DNA of 64,000 bases from Flagellimonas maritima (lineage in GTDB: Bacteria > Bacteroidota > Bacteroidia > Flavobacteriales > Flavobacteriaceae), in contig NZ_CP030104.1 in the NCBI RefSeq assembly GCF_003269425.1, positions 2,475,501-2,539,500 of the forward strand. Reading direction: 5' to 3'. A program made the position numbers and the translations under genes. Of the stretch, positions 53,914-62,058 are shown in pieces (within the stretch, counting starts at the first letter, position 1; the number at the start of each line of letters is the position of its first letter). Below the pieces are notes generated by a model. The model had not been told where the DNA came from. It ran no database searches and was given only the letters and a program-made list of their open reading frames with translations.

Positions 53914-55143
53914 TTGAAACTTCAACTTTCCTACCCATCCAAAAAAGTAATCAAGGCAGATATACAAATTACGGGCTCTAAAAGTGAGACCAACAGATCT
54001 TTGCTGTTACAAGCACTATTTCCAGACATAACTATTAAAAACCCATCCAATTCAGATGATGGTTCTGTTATGGGCAAAGGACTAAAAAAAGTTTCTGGGG
54101 AAGTAGACATCCACCATGCAGGAACAGCGATGCGTTTTTTAACCGCATATTTTGCATCACAAGAAGGAAAAGCGATAGTTTTAACAGGCTCCGAGCGAAT
54201 GCAGGAAAGACCCATCAGCGTTTTGGTGGATGCATTGAACGACTTGGGTGCAGAAATAACGTACGCAAATAAAGAAGGCTATCCACCACTTAGGATCAAC
54301 GGCAAAAAATTGCTCAACAAAAAAGTAGCCCTACCTGCGAACGTAAGCAGTCAATACATATCGGCACTCTTATTGATTGCACCGAGTTTGGAAAATGGAT
54401 TGGAACTGGAACTTATAGGAAAAATCACTTCAGTACCCTATATAAAAATGACGTTGGCACTTTTAAACGAGATAGGAGTTATTACTTCGTTTGTGGGAAA
54501 CCAAATAAAAGTTGATCCAAAGCATGAAGTTGAAAAAACGACACTGGTTGTAGAATCCGATTGGAGTTCGGCCAGTTATTTTTATAGCATAGCTGCATTA
54601 AGCGAAGTGGGTACTGAAATCAAGTTAACCTCATACAAAAAGGATTCGTTGCAAGGCGATAGTGTTTTAGCGGAGGTCTACAGAGATTTTGGTGTTGAAA
54701 CTTCATTCATGGAAAATCAAATTACAATTTCCAAAACAGCCTACTGTCAGCATTCTAAAGTTGATTATGACCTTTCCAACGCACCTGATATTGCACAAAC
54801 TATTTCAGTTACCTGTTTTGGCTTGGGCATTGCCTGTTATTTAACAGGTTTGCATACCCTGCCCATAAAGGAAACCGATCGTTTGGCTGCATTAAAAACA
54901 GAGCTTTCAAAATTTGGTGCAAAGGTGGAGACGGATGCGGAAAGCCTTTCACTCTTTTCTTCAAAAAATATTGCTTCAGGGGTTACCGTAGATACGTATC
55001 ACGACCATAGAATGGCTATGGCATTTGCGCCTTTGGCACTAAAACAATCAATGGTTATCAACGATGCTATGGTAGTTTCAAAATCCTATCCCGACTTCTG
55101 GAAAGATCTAAAAAAACTTGGTCTTGAAATAGAAGAAATCTAA
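53914..55143 (+). CDS. aroA: EPSP synthase (3-phosphoshikimate 1-carboxyvinyltransferase)
   Basis: Sixth step of the shikimate pathway. The 409-residue protein shows TGSKSETNRSLLLQAL (PEP/shikimate contacts), HHAGTAMRFLTAYF, PANVSSQYISALLL, KETDRLAALKTE and YHDHRMAMAFA. Start codon is TTG at 53914; no in-frame ATG lies before the conserved N-terminal strand. It supplies chorismate for the Phe/Tyr operon at 46-51 kb although transcribed separately. Confidence 0.95.
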   Translation: MKLQLSYPSKKVIKADIQITGSKSETNRSLLLQALFPDITIKNPSNSDDGSVMGKGLKKVSGEVDIHHAGTAMRFLTAYFASQEGKAIVLTGSERMQERPISVLVDALNDLGAEITYANKEGYPPLRINGKKLLNKKVALPANVSSQYISALLLIAPSLENGLELELIGKITSVPYIKMTLALLNEIGVITSFVGNQIKVDPKHEVEKTTLVVESDWSSASYFYSIAALSEVGTEIKLTSYKKDSLQGDSVLAEVYRDFGVETSFMENQITISKTAYCQHSKVDYDLSNAPDIAQTISVTCFGLGIACYLTGLHTLPIKETDRLAALKTELSKFGAKVETDAESLSLFSSKNIASGVTVDTYHDHRMAMAFAPLALKQSMVINDAMVVSKSYPDFWKDLKKLGLEIEEI

Positions 55144-55166
55144 TTCATATTTAATCAACAAATTAC

Positions 55167-55198
55167 TTGACATCCCCTATGTTGAGATTGTATATTTG
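55167..55198 (+). promoter_or_regulatory. Promoter of queA
   Basis: TTG at 55167-55169, 21-base spacer and TATATTTG at 55191-55198, the best match to the Bacteroidota consensus in this part. Confidence 0.75.
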
Positions 55199-55229
55199 CC
55201 CTCTCTAAAAAAATCCAAAAAAGCACTAC

Positions 55230-56279
55230 ATGAAATTATCAAACTTCAACTTTGAGTTACCAAAAGAATTATTGGCAGAATATCCTGCAGAAAACAGGGA
55301 TGAATCCAAATTAATGGTGATTCACAGGGAAACTGGAAAAATTGAACATAAGATGTTCAAGGATCTTATTGATTATTTTGATGAAGGTGATGTGATGGCA
55401 CTGAACAATACCAAGGTATTTCCAGCCAGACTGTACGGGAATAAAGAAAAAACAGGCGCGCGCATCGAGGTTTTTTTATTGCGCGAGCTCAATCAAGAAC
55501 AACGACTTTGGGATGTTTTGGTGGACCCTGCCAGAAAAATACGGATAGGGAACAAGCTTTATTTTGGTGACGACGAGAGTTTGGTAGCTGAGGTCATTGA
55601 TAATACCACCTCTAGGGGAAGAACGCTTCGTTTTCTTTATGATGGTTCATATACCGATTTTAGGAGAAAACTTCGTGAATTGGGAGAAACGCCCCTACCT
55701 AAATATATTAAACGTGACGTAGAACCTGAAGATGAAAAAAGATACCAGACAATCTATGCAAAGCATGAGGGAGCAGTTGCAGCACCCACTGCAGGACTAC
55801 ATTTTTCAAAACACTTATTGAAAAGGTTGGAAATCAAAGGCGTGGATTTTGCCGAAGTTACGCTTCACGTTGGACTGGGAACTTTTAACCCTGTTGAAGT
55901 AGAAGACCTATCAAAGCACAAAATGGACAGCGAGGAGTTGGTTATTGACGAGAAAGCTACTGAAATCATTAATAATGCAAAAAAAAATAAACAACGTGTA
56001 TGTGCAGTTGGCACAACGGTGATGAGAGGTTTGGAAAGTGCAGTTTCTTCAGACCACACATTAAATACATTTGAAGGATGGACCAATAAATTCATTTTTC
56101 CACCTTATGAATTTAGTATTGCTAATTGTATGATTACCAATTTCCATTTGCCAAAATCTACATTGTTGATGATGGTTTCAGCATTTGTAGGTCATGACCT
56201 TATGAAAAAAGCATACAAGCAGGCCATATTGGAGGGCTATCGTTTCTATTCTTATGGAGATGCGATGTTAGTACTCTGA
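55230..56279 (+). CDS. queA: S-adenosylmethionine:tRNA ribosyltransferase-isomerase
   Basis: Makes epoxyqueuosine in tRNA using SAM as ribosyl donor. The 349 residues are full length: [23 protein letters not shown] at the start, [32 protein letters not shown] and [11 protein letters not shown] are conserved. SAM for this step comes from metK. Confidence 0.96.
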   Translation: MKLSNFNFELPKELLAEYPAENRDESKLMVIHRETGKIEHKMFKDLIDYFDEGDVMALNNTKVFPARLYGNKEKTGARIEVFLLRELNQEQRLWDVLVDPARKIRIGNKLYFGDDESLVAEVIDNTTSRGRTLRFLYDGSYTDFRRKLRELGETPLPKYIKRDVEPEDEKRYQTIYAKHEGAVAAPTAGLHFSKHLLKRLEIKGVDFAEVTLHVGLGTFNPVEVEDLSKHKMDSEELVIDEKATEIINNAKKNKQRVCAVGTTVMRGLESAVSSDHTLNTFEGWTNKFIFPPYEFSIANCMITNFHLPKSTLLMMVSAFVGHDLMKKAYKQAILEGYRFYSYGDAMLVL

Positions 56280-56320
56280 TTTTGTTCAAACTTATTATAA
56301 ATCCTGCCTGTACAAGACAA

Positions 56321-56354
56321 TTGGACAAGTGGGATTTTTTCTTGACTATCTTTA
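56321..56354 (+). promoter_or_regulatory. Candidate promoter of rlmN, leaderless spacing
   Basis: TTG at 56321-56323, 23-base spacer and TATCTTTA at 56347-56354, one mismatch. The GTG start is 5 bases beyond. Confidence 0.55.
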
Positions 56355-56358
56355 GCTC

Positions 56359-57399
56359 GTGGAAATAAAAAAGAAAGACATAAGGGCACTTACAAAAGAG
56401 CAGTTACGTGATTTTTTTGTAAGTCAGGGCGATAAGGCTTTCAGAGGCAATCAAGTTTATGAATGGCTTTGGCAGAAATCGGCACATTCTTTTGATTCCA
56501 TGACCAATCTTTCCAAAGAAACACGTAGTATGTTAGAGGAAAACTTTGTAATCAACCATATCAAGGTGGACCAAATGCAGCGCAGTATTGATGGAACGAT
56601 CAAGAATGCAGTAAGACTCCACGATGATTTGGTGGTGGAATCCGTTTTGATCCCTACCGCTACACGAACCACAGCATGTGTGTCAAGTCAAGTTGGTTGT
56701 AGCTTGGATTGTAGATTTTGTGCCACATCACGGTTAAAACGAATGAGGAACTTGAATCCTGATGAAATTTACGACCAAGTAGTTGCCATTGATAACGAAA
56801 GTCGATTATATTTTGATAGACCATTGAGCAATATCGTTTTCATGGGTATGGGAGAACCGTTGATGAACTACAACAATGTTCTAAAGGCCATTGAAAAAAT
56901 TGTTTCTCCTGAAGGATTGGGAATGTCACCGAAGCGAATCGTGGTCTCTACGTCTGGTGTTCCTAAAATGATCAAGAAGATGGCAGACGAAAGAGTAAAG
57001 TTTGGTTTGGCGGTCTCTTTACATTCCGCTATAGATGATGTACGCACTTCTATAATGCCCTTTAATGCTACATTCCCATTAAAAGATTTGCGGGAAGCAC
57101 TACAATATTGGTACAGTAAAACAAAAAACAGAATTACTTATGAGTATGTGGTCTGGAAAGGTATCAATGATACTCAAGATGCTGCGGATGCGCTGGTGAA
57201 GTTTTGTAAATTCGCGCCCAGTAAGGTCAATTTAATAGAATACAACCCCATTGATGATGGTGAATTTCAACAAGCCTCCAATATGGCAGTTGATATGTAT
57301 AAAAACACTTTGGAAAAAAACGGCATTACTGTAACGGTGAGAAGATCACGAGGTAAGGACATTGATGCCGCCTGCGGCCAATTGGCAAATAAATCGTGA
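56359..57399 (+). CDS. rlmN: Dual-specificity 23S rRNA A2503 / tRNA A37 methyltransferase
   Basis: Radical-SAM enzyme, 346 residues. The cluster motif CSLDCRFC (Cys-x3-Cys-x2-Cys) is at about residue 114; GMGEPLMNYNNV and VVSTSGVP are typical. Cys in TTACVSSQVGC and the C-terminal AACGQL provide the methyl-carrying Cys. Start codon GTG at 56359; family members begin a few residues before KKKDIRALT. Its putative promoter leaves almost no leader. Confidence 0.95.
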   Translation: MEIKKKDIRALTKEQLRDFFVSQGDKAFRGNQVYEWLWQKSAHSFDSMTNLSKETRSMLEENFVINHIKVDQMQRSIDGTIKNAVRLHDDLVVESVLIPTATRTTACVSSQVGCSLDCRFCATSRLKRMRNLNPDEIYDQVVAIDNESRLYFDRPLSNIVFMGMGEPLMNYNNVLKAIEKIVSPEGLGMSPKRIVVSTSGVPKMIKKMADERVKFGLAVSLHSAIDDVRTSIMPFNATFPLKDLREALQYWYSKTKNRITYEYVVWKGINDTQDAADALVKFCKFAPSKVNLIEYNPIDDGEFQQASNMAVDMYKNTLEKNGITVTVRRSRGKDIDAACGQLANKS

Positions 57400-57402
57400 T
57401 CG

Positions 57403-57909
57403 TTATAGAGTAATTTCAACGTGTTTTCTCATTCTTGAGTGGTGATCAAACTCATCTTCCATACTATATGCACCAATAAGCCATATTTTATTTCCCTTTT
57501 TTAGATTTTTATGATAATTATCAAATGCCGCAATCGGCAATGAAAATGTAACAGTCGTTGTTCCTTCACTTTCAAAACCCGAATTCTTGATGATTTGTGA
57601 TTTTGAACCTAAAGAGACCACTGGTTTTGGATTTCCTGCACTTACAACATAGAAATCCCCAGTATTTACTTTAGACCCATTAACACTGCTCATGATCAAA
57701 TTACTGCCAACAATATTATTCTCGGTATTAAAACCTAGTGCCACCCAACCATCATCTGGTGCAGTTGCTGTAAAAGTTATACAGTCATTTTCAAATTTCC
57801 ATGAAATATCCATTTTTTCTATCTGTACTTGTTGTCCAAGTTCTTGTGAAAATGAGTAGGAACAACAGAGCAAAATGACTGCCAAGGATATTAAAAACAT
57901 AAGTTTCAT
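57403..57909 (-). CDS. Secreted DOMON-domain protein
   Basis: A 168-residue exported protein. Signal peptide with SLAVILLCCSYSFSQ is followed by a beta-sandwich with ISWKFENDCITFTATAPDDGWVALGFN, characteristic of DOMON domains that bind heme or sugar. ENNIVGSNLIM, KNSGFESEGTTTVTFSLPI and DDHHSRMR-like DHHSRMR fit the family. No other domain is attached. Convergent with rlmN; ends 3 bases away. Confidence 0.85.
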   Translation of the reverse strand: MKLMFLISLAVILLCCSYSFSQELGQQVQIEKMDISWKFENDCITFTATAPDDGWVALGFNTENNIVGSNLIMSSVNGSKVNTGDFYVVSAGNPKPVVSLGSKSQIIKNSGFESEGTTTVTFSLPIAAFDNYHKNLKKGNKIWLIGAYSMEDEFDHHSRMRKHVEITL

Positions 57910-57990
57910 ATACAGCGTATTTTACTTATACTAAACTATGATACCGATAATAATTTTGCTCATAACAACTCGTTAAAAGAATCGGATAAG

Positions 57991-57998
57991 TATCTTTG
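57991..57998 (+). promoter_or_regulatory. Candidate -7 element for the polyprenyl synthase gene
   Basis: TATCTTTG fits the consensus and lies 8 bases before the ATG; no -33 TTG at the right distance. Confidence 0.4.
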
Positions 57999-58006
57999 GA
58001 AATAGC

Positions 58007-58984
58007 ATGAAAGTAGTATCACAAATTAAAGAGCCCATTGAATATGAAATGGAACTTTTTGAAGAAAAGTTTCTAAAGTCCATGTCTTCCAAAGTGGCAC
58101 TTTTCAATAGGATTACGTACTACATAGTAAATAGAAAAGGAAAGCAAATGCGGCCAATGTTCGTTTTCCTTACCGCAAAATTAATCAATGGTGGCAAAGT
58201 GAACGATAGAACTTATTGTGGGGCTTCTATAATTGAGCTTATACATACAGCAAGTTTGGTACATGATGACGTAGTGGACGATAGCCATAAAAGAAGAGGT
58301 TTTTTTTCCATAAATGCCCTTTGGAAGAACAAGATTGCCGTTTTGGTAGGGGATTTTCTTTTTTCAAAAGGTGTTTTGGTGGCATTGGAAAATAAGGATT
58401 ATGACCTTCTGCATATTATCTCCAATGCGGTCAGGGATATGAGCGAGGGTGAATTGCTTCAGATTGAAAAGGCACGTCTACTAGATATTACCGAAGATAT
58501 CTATTACGAAATTATTCGTCAAAAAACCGCAACCTTGGTAGCAGCATGTTGCAGTATGGGTGCATGTTCTGTCAAGCCTGATTCTGAAGACGTGGAAACT
58601 TTTAGAAAATTCGGGGAATTATGTGGTATGGCATTTCAAATAAAGGATGATCTTTTTGACTATGGTGCCGAAAAAATTGGCAAACCGACTGGAATAGACA
58701 TTAAGGAACAGAAAATGACCCTCCCGCTTATTTATACCTTGAACCAAAGTGATAAAGAAAAAAAGCGTTGGCTCATAAATTCTATCAAAAAACACAACAA
58801 GGATAAAAAAAGGGTAAAAGAGGTTATCGCTTACGTAAAAGAAAAAGGCGGTTTGGGCTATGCGGTAACAAAAATGCTTTCCTTTAAAGATGAAGCGCTG
58901 ACATTACTGGAGAACTATCCAGACTCCGAATATAAAAGCGCTCTTACACTCATGGTGAACTACGTGGTCGAACGTAAAAAATAA
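58007..58984 (+). CDS. Polyprenyl diphosphate synthase (octaprenyl-type)
   Basis: Trans-prenyltransferase of 325 residues that builds the isoprenoid chain, probably for menaquinone. First Asp-rich motif LVHDDVVDDSHKRRG, second FQIKDDLFDYG. GKQMRPMF near the N-terminus is the substrate Lys/Arg motif. Chain length cannot be read with confidence, but this group is usually annotated octaprenyl synthase. Confidence 0.93.
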   Translation: MKVVSQIKEPIEYEMELFEEKFLKSMSSKVALFNRITYYIVNRKGKQMRPMFVFLTAKLINGGKVNDRTYCGASIIELIHTASLVHDDVVDDSHKRRGFFSINALWKNKIAVLVGDFLFSKGVLVALENKDYDLLHIISNAVRDMSEGELLQIEKARLLDITEDIYYEIIRQKTATLVAACCSMGACSVKPDSEDVETFRKFGELCGMAFQIKDDLFDYGAEKIGKPTGIDIKEQKMTLPLIYTLNQSDKEKKRWLINSIKKHNKDKKRVKEVIAYVKEKGGLGYAVTKMLSFKDEALTLLENYPDSEYKSALTLMVNYVVERKK

Positions 58985-59114
58985 ATTCAGTTTATCCCTT
59001 ATTCACATGCTGTCTTTTTGGTATATATTTAAATACTGAAAAAAATAGATCCCCAGACAACCTTTTTGAAATTTGCCACGTCTATATAAATAGAAAACAA
59101 ACCGGGAACCACTT

Positions 59115-59684
59115 TTGAAAATTATCTCTTTGCATACAAATGAAAAGCTTTTAATCAAAAAAGCTATTGCTGGAAATCAGCAGGGACAAAAAGAACTGTA
59201 CGAAAAGTACGCACCTAAAATGCTGGGGGTTTGCAGGCAATATGTCAAGGATATTCAATTTGCAGAAGATATAATGGTCAATGGGTTTGTAAAGGTTTTT
59301 AAAAATTTGAAGTCATTCCAATATAAGGGAAGTTTTGAAGGCTGGATAAGAAAAATTATGGTGCGGGAGAGTATATCTTACTTGCGTAAAAAACAATTTG
59401 TCGTTTACGATGATGAAGTTTATGAAACACGATTAAGAGAGATTGAAGACGTAACCTCTATTCTGGATATGGAGTATGCGCAAAAGTTGATAGACGGACT
59501 GCCCGAGGGTTATAAAATGGTTTTTCTATTGAACGCCATAGAAGGCTATAAGCACCAAGAGATTGCCAATATGTTGGGAATTTCGGAAGGCACTTCTAAG
59601 TCCCAGCTGTTTAAGGCAAGAAAGATGCTTCAAGAAAATCTAAAATTAAAGGGTATGTCGCCTAGAATTAAATCCAATGAGTAA
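59115..59684 (+). CDS. ECF-type RNA polymerase sigma factor
   Basis: A 189-residue sigma-70 family factor of ECF size. Region 2 includes LYEKYAPKMLGVCRQYVKD and AEDIMVNGFVKVFKNLKSF, region 4 is LPEGYKMVFLLNAIEGYKHQEIANML followed by a helix-turn-helix (GISEGTSKSQLFKARKML). Start codon TTG at 59115 fits the family N-terminus (MKIISLH). The next gene, a single-helix membrane protein, is likely its anti-sigma partner. Confidence 0.92.
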   Translation: MKIISLHTNEKLLIKKAIAGNQQGQKELYEKYAPKMLGVCRQYVKDIQFAEDIMVNGFVKVFKNLKSFQYKGSFEGWIRKIMVRESISYLRKKQFVVYDDEVYETRLREIEDVTSILDMEYAQKLIDGLPEGYKMVFLLNAIEGYKHQEIANMLGISEGTSKSQLFKARKMLQENLKLKGMSPRIKSNE

Positions 59685-59696
59685 AGAAATATAGTT

Positions 59697-60425
59697 ATGG
59701 ACAAGTTGGAAAAACATATAAAGGAAAAATTAGAAAAACGGGAAATAAAACCCTCCCGCATTGCATGGGAGAAAATTTCCGCTAAAATAGCCCTTGAGGA
59801 AAAACCCAAACGAAAACTATGGTATCCTTACGCGATTGCCGCAGGCTTTGTGAGCATTATCATGGTATCAACATTTCTCTTCAAACCAGAAAAAATCAAT
59901 AAAAATACACTCAAAGTAGTAAAAGACCCCAGTTCAACAGAAATAATTGCCCCACTAGATAGAGTACGTAACAATTTTAAAAAATCAGAAACAACGGAAA
60001 TCGGCATTGTAGAAATCAAGACAAAAGATACCGATTTACAAGAACCTAAAAATTCAAAAATGCTTGTGGAATCTACGCAAATAGAAGTAGTTGAGACATT
60101 TTTAGAAAAACCATTACTGGATACTTTCTCAAGGGAACCAGATAATTTGATAGCCCAGAAAGTGAATGAAGTTTTTGCTCAGGTGGAGCTTTTGGAAAAA
60201 GCGAACTCAGAAATTACCGATGCAGAAGTTGATTCTCTTTTAAAAGCGGCTCAAGACCAAATTTTAACTGAAAAATTGTTTGCCCAAAAGGGAACAGTGG
60301 ATGCGATGGCCTTGTTGGCGGAAGTAGAAGATGAATTGGATGGCACGTTTAGAAATCAAATTTTTGATGCGCTAAAGGAAGGTTATCTTAAGCTGCGCAC
60401 TGCGGTCGCTGACAGAAATAATTAA
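59697..60425 (+). CDS. Putative anti-sigma factor, single-pass membrane protein
   Basis: A 242-residue protein with a charged cytoplasmic N-terminus (about 40 residues, KLEKHIKEKLEKREIK), one membrane helix (YAIAAGFVSIIMVSTFLF, about residues 43-62) and a long periplasmic tail. No family is clearly recognisable, but order and topology next to a sigma factor match ECF anti-sigma proteins. Starts 12 bases after the sigma gene. Confidence 0.7.
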   Translation: MDKLEKHIKEKLEKREIKPSRIAWEKISAKIALEEKPKRKLWYPYAIAAGFVSIIMVSTFLFKPEKINKNTLKVVKDPSSTEIIAPLDRVRNNFKKSETTEIGIVEIKTKDTDLQEPKNSKMLVESTQIEVVETFLEKPLLDTFSREPDNLIAQKVNEVFAQVELLEKANSEITDAEVDSLLKAAQDQILTEKLFAQKGTVDAMALLAEVEDELDGTFRNQIFDALKEGYLKLRTAVADRNN

Positions 60426-60456
60426 GTTATTCATCAATCAAGAGACCTTTTTTAGT

Positions 60457-60490
60457 TTTCCTCTTCCACTATTTCATGGGAGAGGAAGTT
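60457..60490. repeat. Inverted repeat between anti-sigma and barrel genes
   Basis: TTTTCCTCTTCC and GGGAGAGGAAG form an imperfect hairpin around ACTATTTCAT; related in style to CCTCTCC palindromes elsewhere. Confidence 0.5.
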
Positions 60491-60519
60491 AAAAGGGTCA
60501 AAATAATCAAAGAACAATC

Positions 60520-61590
60520 ATGAGAACTATTACATATTATCTGGCAACACTCCTTTTACTTTTCCTATCAAACCATGTTTTTGGACAGGAAGTCTATGAA
60601 CAAAGAATTGAAGCACTAAAGGCACAAAAAGAAAAAATAACCAAGCAGGAAAAAGAAGCGCTCAAGTTTGAAGTAAAAGAAATCAACAAGCATATGGAAC
60701 AAGGGGACTTGACTTTTGAAGAGGCTCAATTATTAAAGTCTGAGGTAGCAAAAAAAAGGGCCCGAAACATAGAGGATAGGTTGGCCATTGTAGAAAATCA
60801 GATTTCTTTATTGAAGCGGAATCAAGGAAAAATGTTGGTACTAACAGATAGTGATACTAAAACCGATGATAAAGTTAGATTTGGTATTGATATAGATGGT
60901 AAGCCTGCATTTTCCTTTCGTTCCAGAAAATGGAAAAAAGAAATTAAATATGACCGAAGGACATACTCGGATTTTGTTCTTGCCATTGGTCTCAATAATG
61001 CAATAATTGAAGGACAATCTTTAAGTGATTCTCCATATAAAATTGGCGGTAGTCGTTTTTTTGAAATGGGATGGCAATGGAGAACCCGGGTTTTTGCCAG
61101 AACAAATTGGCTCCGCTTCCATTATGGCTTCTCCTTTCAGTTTAATGGTCTGAAGCCAGATGACAATCAAGTTTTTGTCCAAAACGGGAATCAGACCTCT
61201 TTGGAAGAGTTTGAGTTTGAATTGGATAAGTCCAAACTGAGAATGGACAATTTGGTGTTTCCCATTTATTTTGAATTTGGTCCTTCACGTCTTCGCGAAA
61301 CAGAAAAAACTATTCGATATTCCATTCAAAACCAATTTAGAATGGGAATTGGAGGGTATGGCGGATTCAATCTTGGCACAAGGCAAAAGTTAAAATATTC
61401 CAGGGATGGAGAACAAGTTAAGGATAAGTTTAAACGAGACTATAATACCAGTGATTTAATTTATGGACTAAGTGCATATGTAGGCTTTGATGGTGTACTC
61501 CTGTATGCAAAATATGATTTAAATCCAATTTTTAGGAATGCAGTAATAGAACAAAACAATATTTCCTTGGGCCTCCGGTTTGATCTGTGA
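60520..61590 (+). CDS. Outer-membrane beta-barrel protein with coiled-coil N-terminus
   Basis: A 356-residue exported protein. Signal peptide (LATLLLLFLSNHVFGQ), then about 95 residues of charged helix predicted as coiled coil (KAQKEKITKQEKEALKFEVKE), then a beta-barrel-like region with alternating strands ending in LGLRFDL. Order sigma, anti-sigma, barrel suggests it is part of the regulon. Function unknown. Confidence 0.8.
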   Translation: MRTITYYLATLLLLFLSNHVFGQEVYEQRIEALKAQKEKITKQEKEALKFEVKEINKHMEQGDLTFEEAQLLKSEVAKKRARNIEDRLAIVENQISLLKRNQGKMLVLTDSDTKTDDKVRFGIDIDGKPAFSFRSRKWKKEIKYDRRTYSDFVLAIGLNNAIIEGQSLSDSPYKIGGSRFFEMGWQWRTRVFARTNWLRFHYGFSFQFNGLKPDDNQVFVQNGNQTSLEEFEFELDKSKLRMDNLVFPIYFEFGPSRLRETEKTIRYSIQNQFRMGIGGYGGFNLGTRQKLKYSRDGEQVKDKFKRDYNTSDLIYGLSAYVGFDGVLLYAKYDLNPIFRNAVIEQNNISLGLRFDL

Positions 61591-61606
61591 TTATAATGCC
61601 GGTTTT

Positions 61607-61643
61607 AGCACAGTCGATAATTTTTCAATTATTCGGCTGTGCT
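61607..61643. terminator. Terminator-like inverted repeat between convergent genes
   Basis: AGCACAG and CTGTGCT flank inner arms CGATAATT/AATTATTCG; long stem between two converging genes, but no long T run. Confidence 0.65.
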
Positions 61644-61666
61644 CACCATTTCCAAAATTTCAAATT

Positions 61667-61903
61667 TTATAGCGCACTCCTTATTTCATCAGTGAACTCT
61701 TCTTTATAATAAACCCTTTTGCAATGCGAACATTCCAGATATTGGGACGTTCCGATTTTAAAAAGGGGAATCCAAAATAAATGAATATAACTGGCTTGCG
61801 AAGTTGCCGTTAAAGTATTGACTTGTGAACAATGTGGGCAAGGAATGTTGGCAAGTGATTTGGTTTCTTTTTTTCCCAATTTTGTTCCGAAAAAGAGAAT
61901 CAT
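61667..61903 (-). CDS. Small zinc-ribbon protein
   Basis: A 78-residue protein with two CxxC pairs, CPHC and CSHC, about 35 residues apart, that should bind one zinc. Between them is a hydrophobic block (IHLFWIPLFKIG). Resembles the zinc-ribbon_15 type; function unknown. Monocistronic, convergent with the barrel gene. Confidence 0.8.
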   Translation of the reverse strand: MILFFGTKLGKKETKSLANIPCPHCSQVNTLTATSQASYIHLFWIPLFKIGTSQYLECSHCKRVYYKEEFTDEIRSAL

Positions 61904-62032
61904 GGTTGGATCTTGTACTGTGATTTATGTCATAAAATTAGTTAATCATTGTCTTATAAAAAATTCATTCAAGAATTATAAAACACTTTTAATATTAGCA
62001 AACTCTTTTTCATGATTTTTTTGTTTTTTAGC

Positions 62033-62040
62033 TACCTTTA
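62033..62040 (+). promoter_or_regulatory. Candidate -7 element for dnaG
   Basis: TACCTTTA, one mismatch to TAnnTTTG, 18 bases before the proposed TTG start. No -33 TTG at the right distance. Confidence 0.35.
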
Positions 62041-62058
62041 GAGGCTATTAAAACTATA

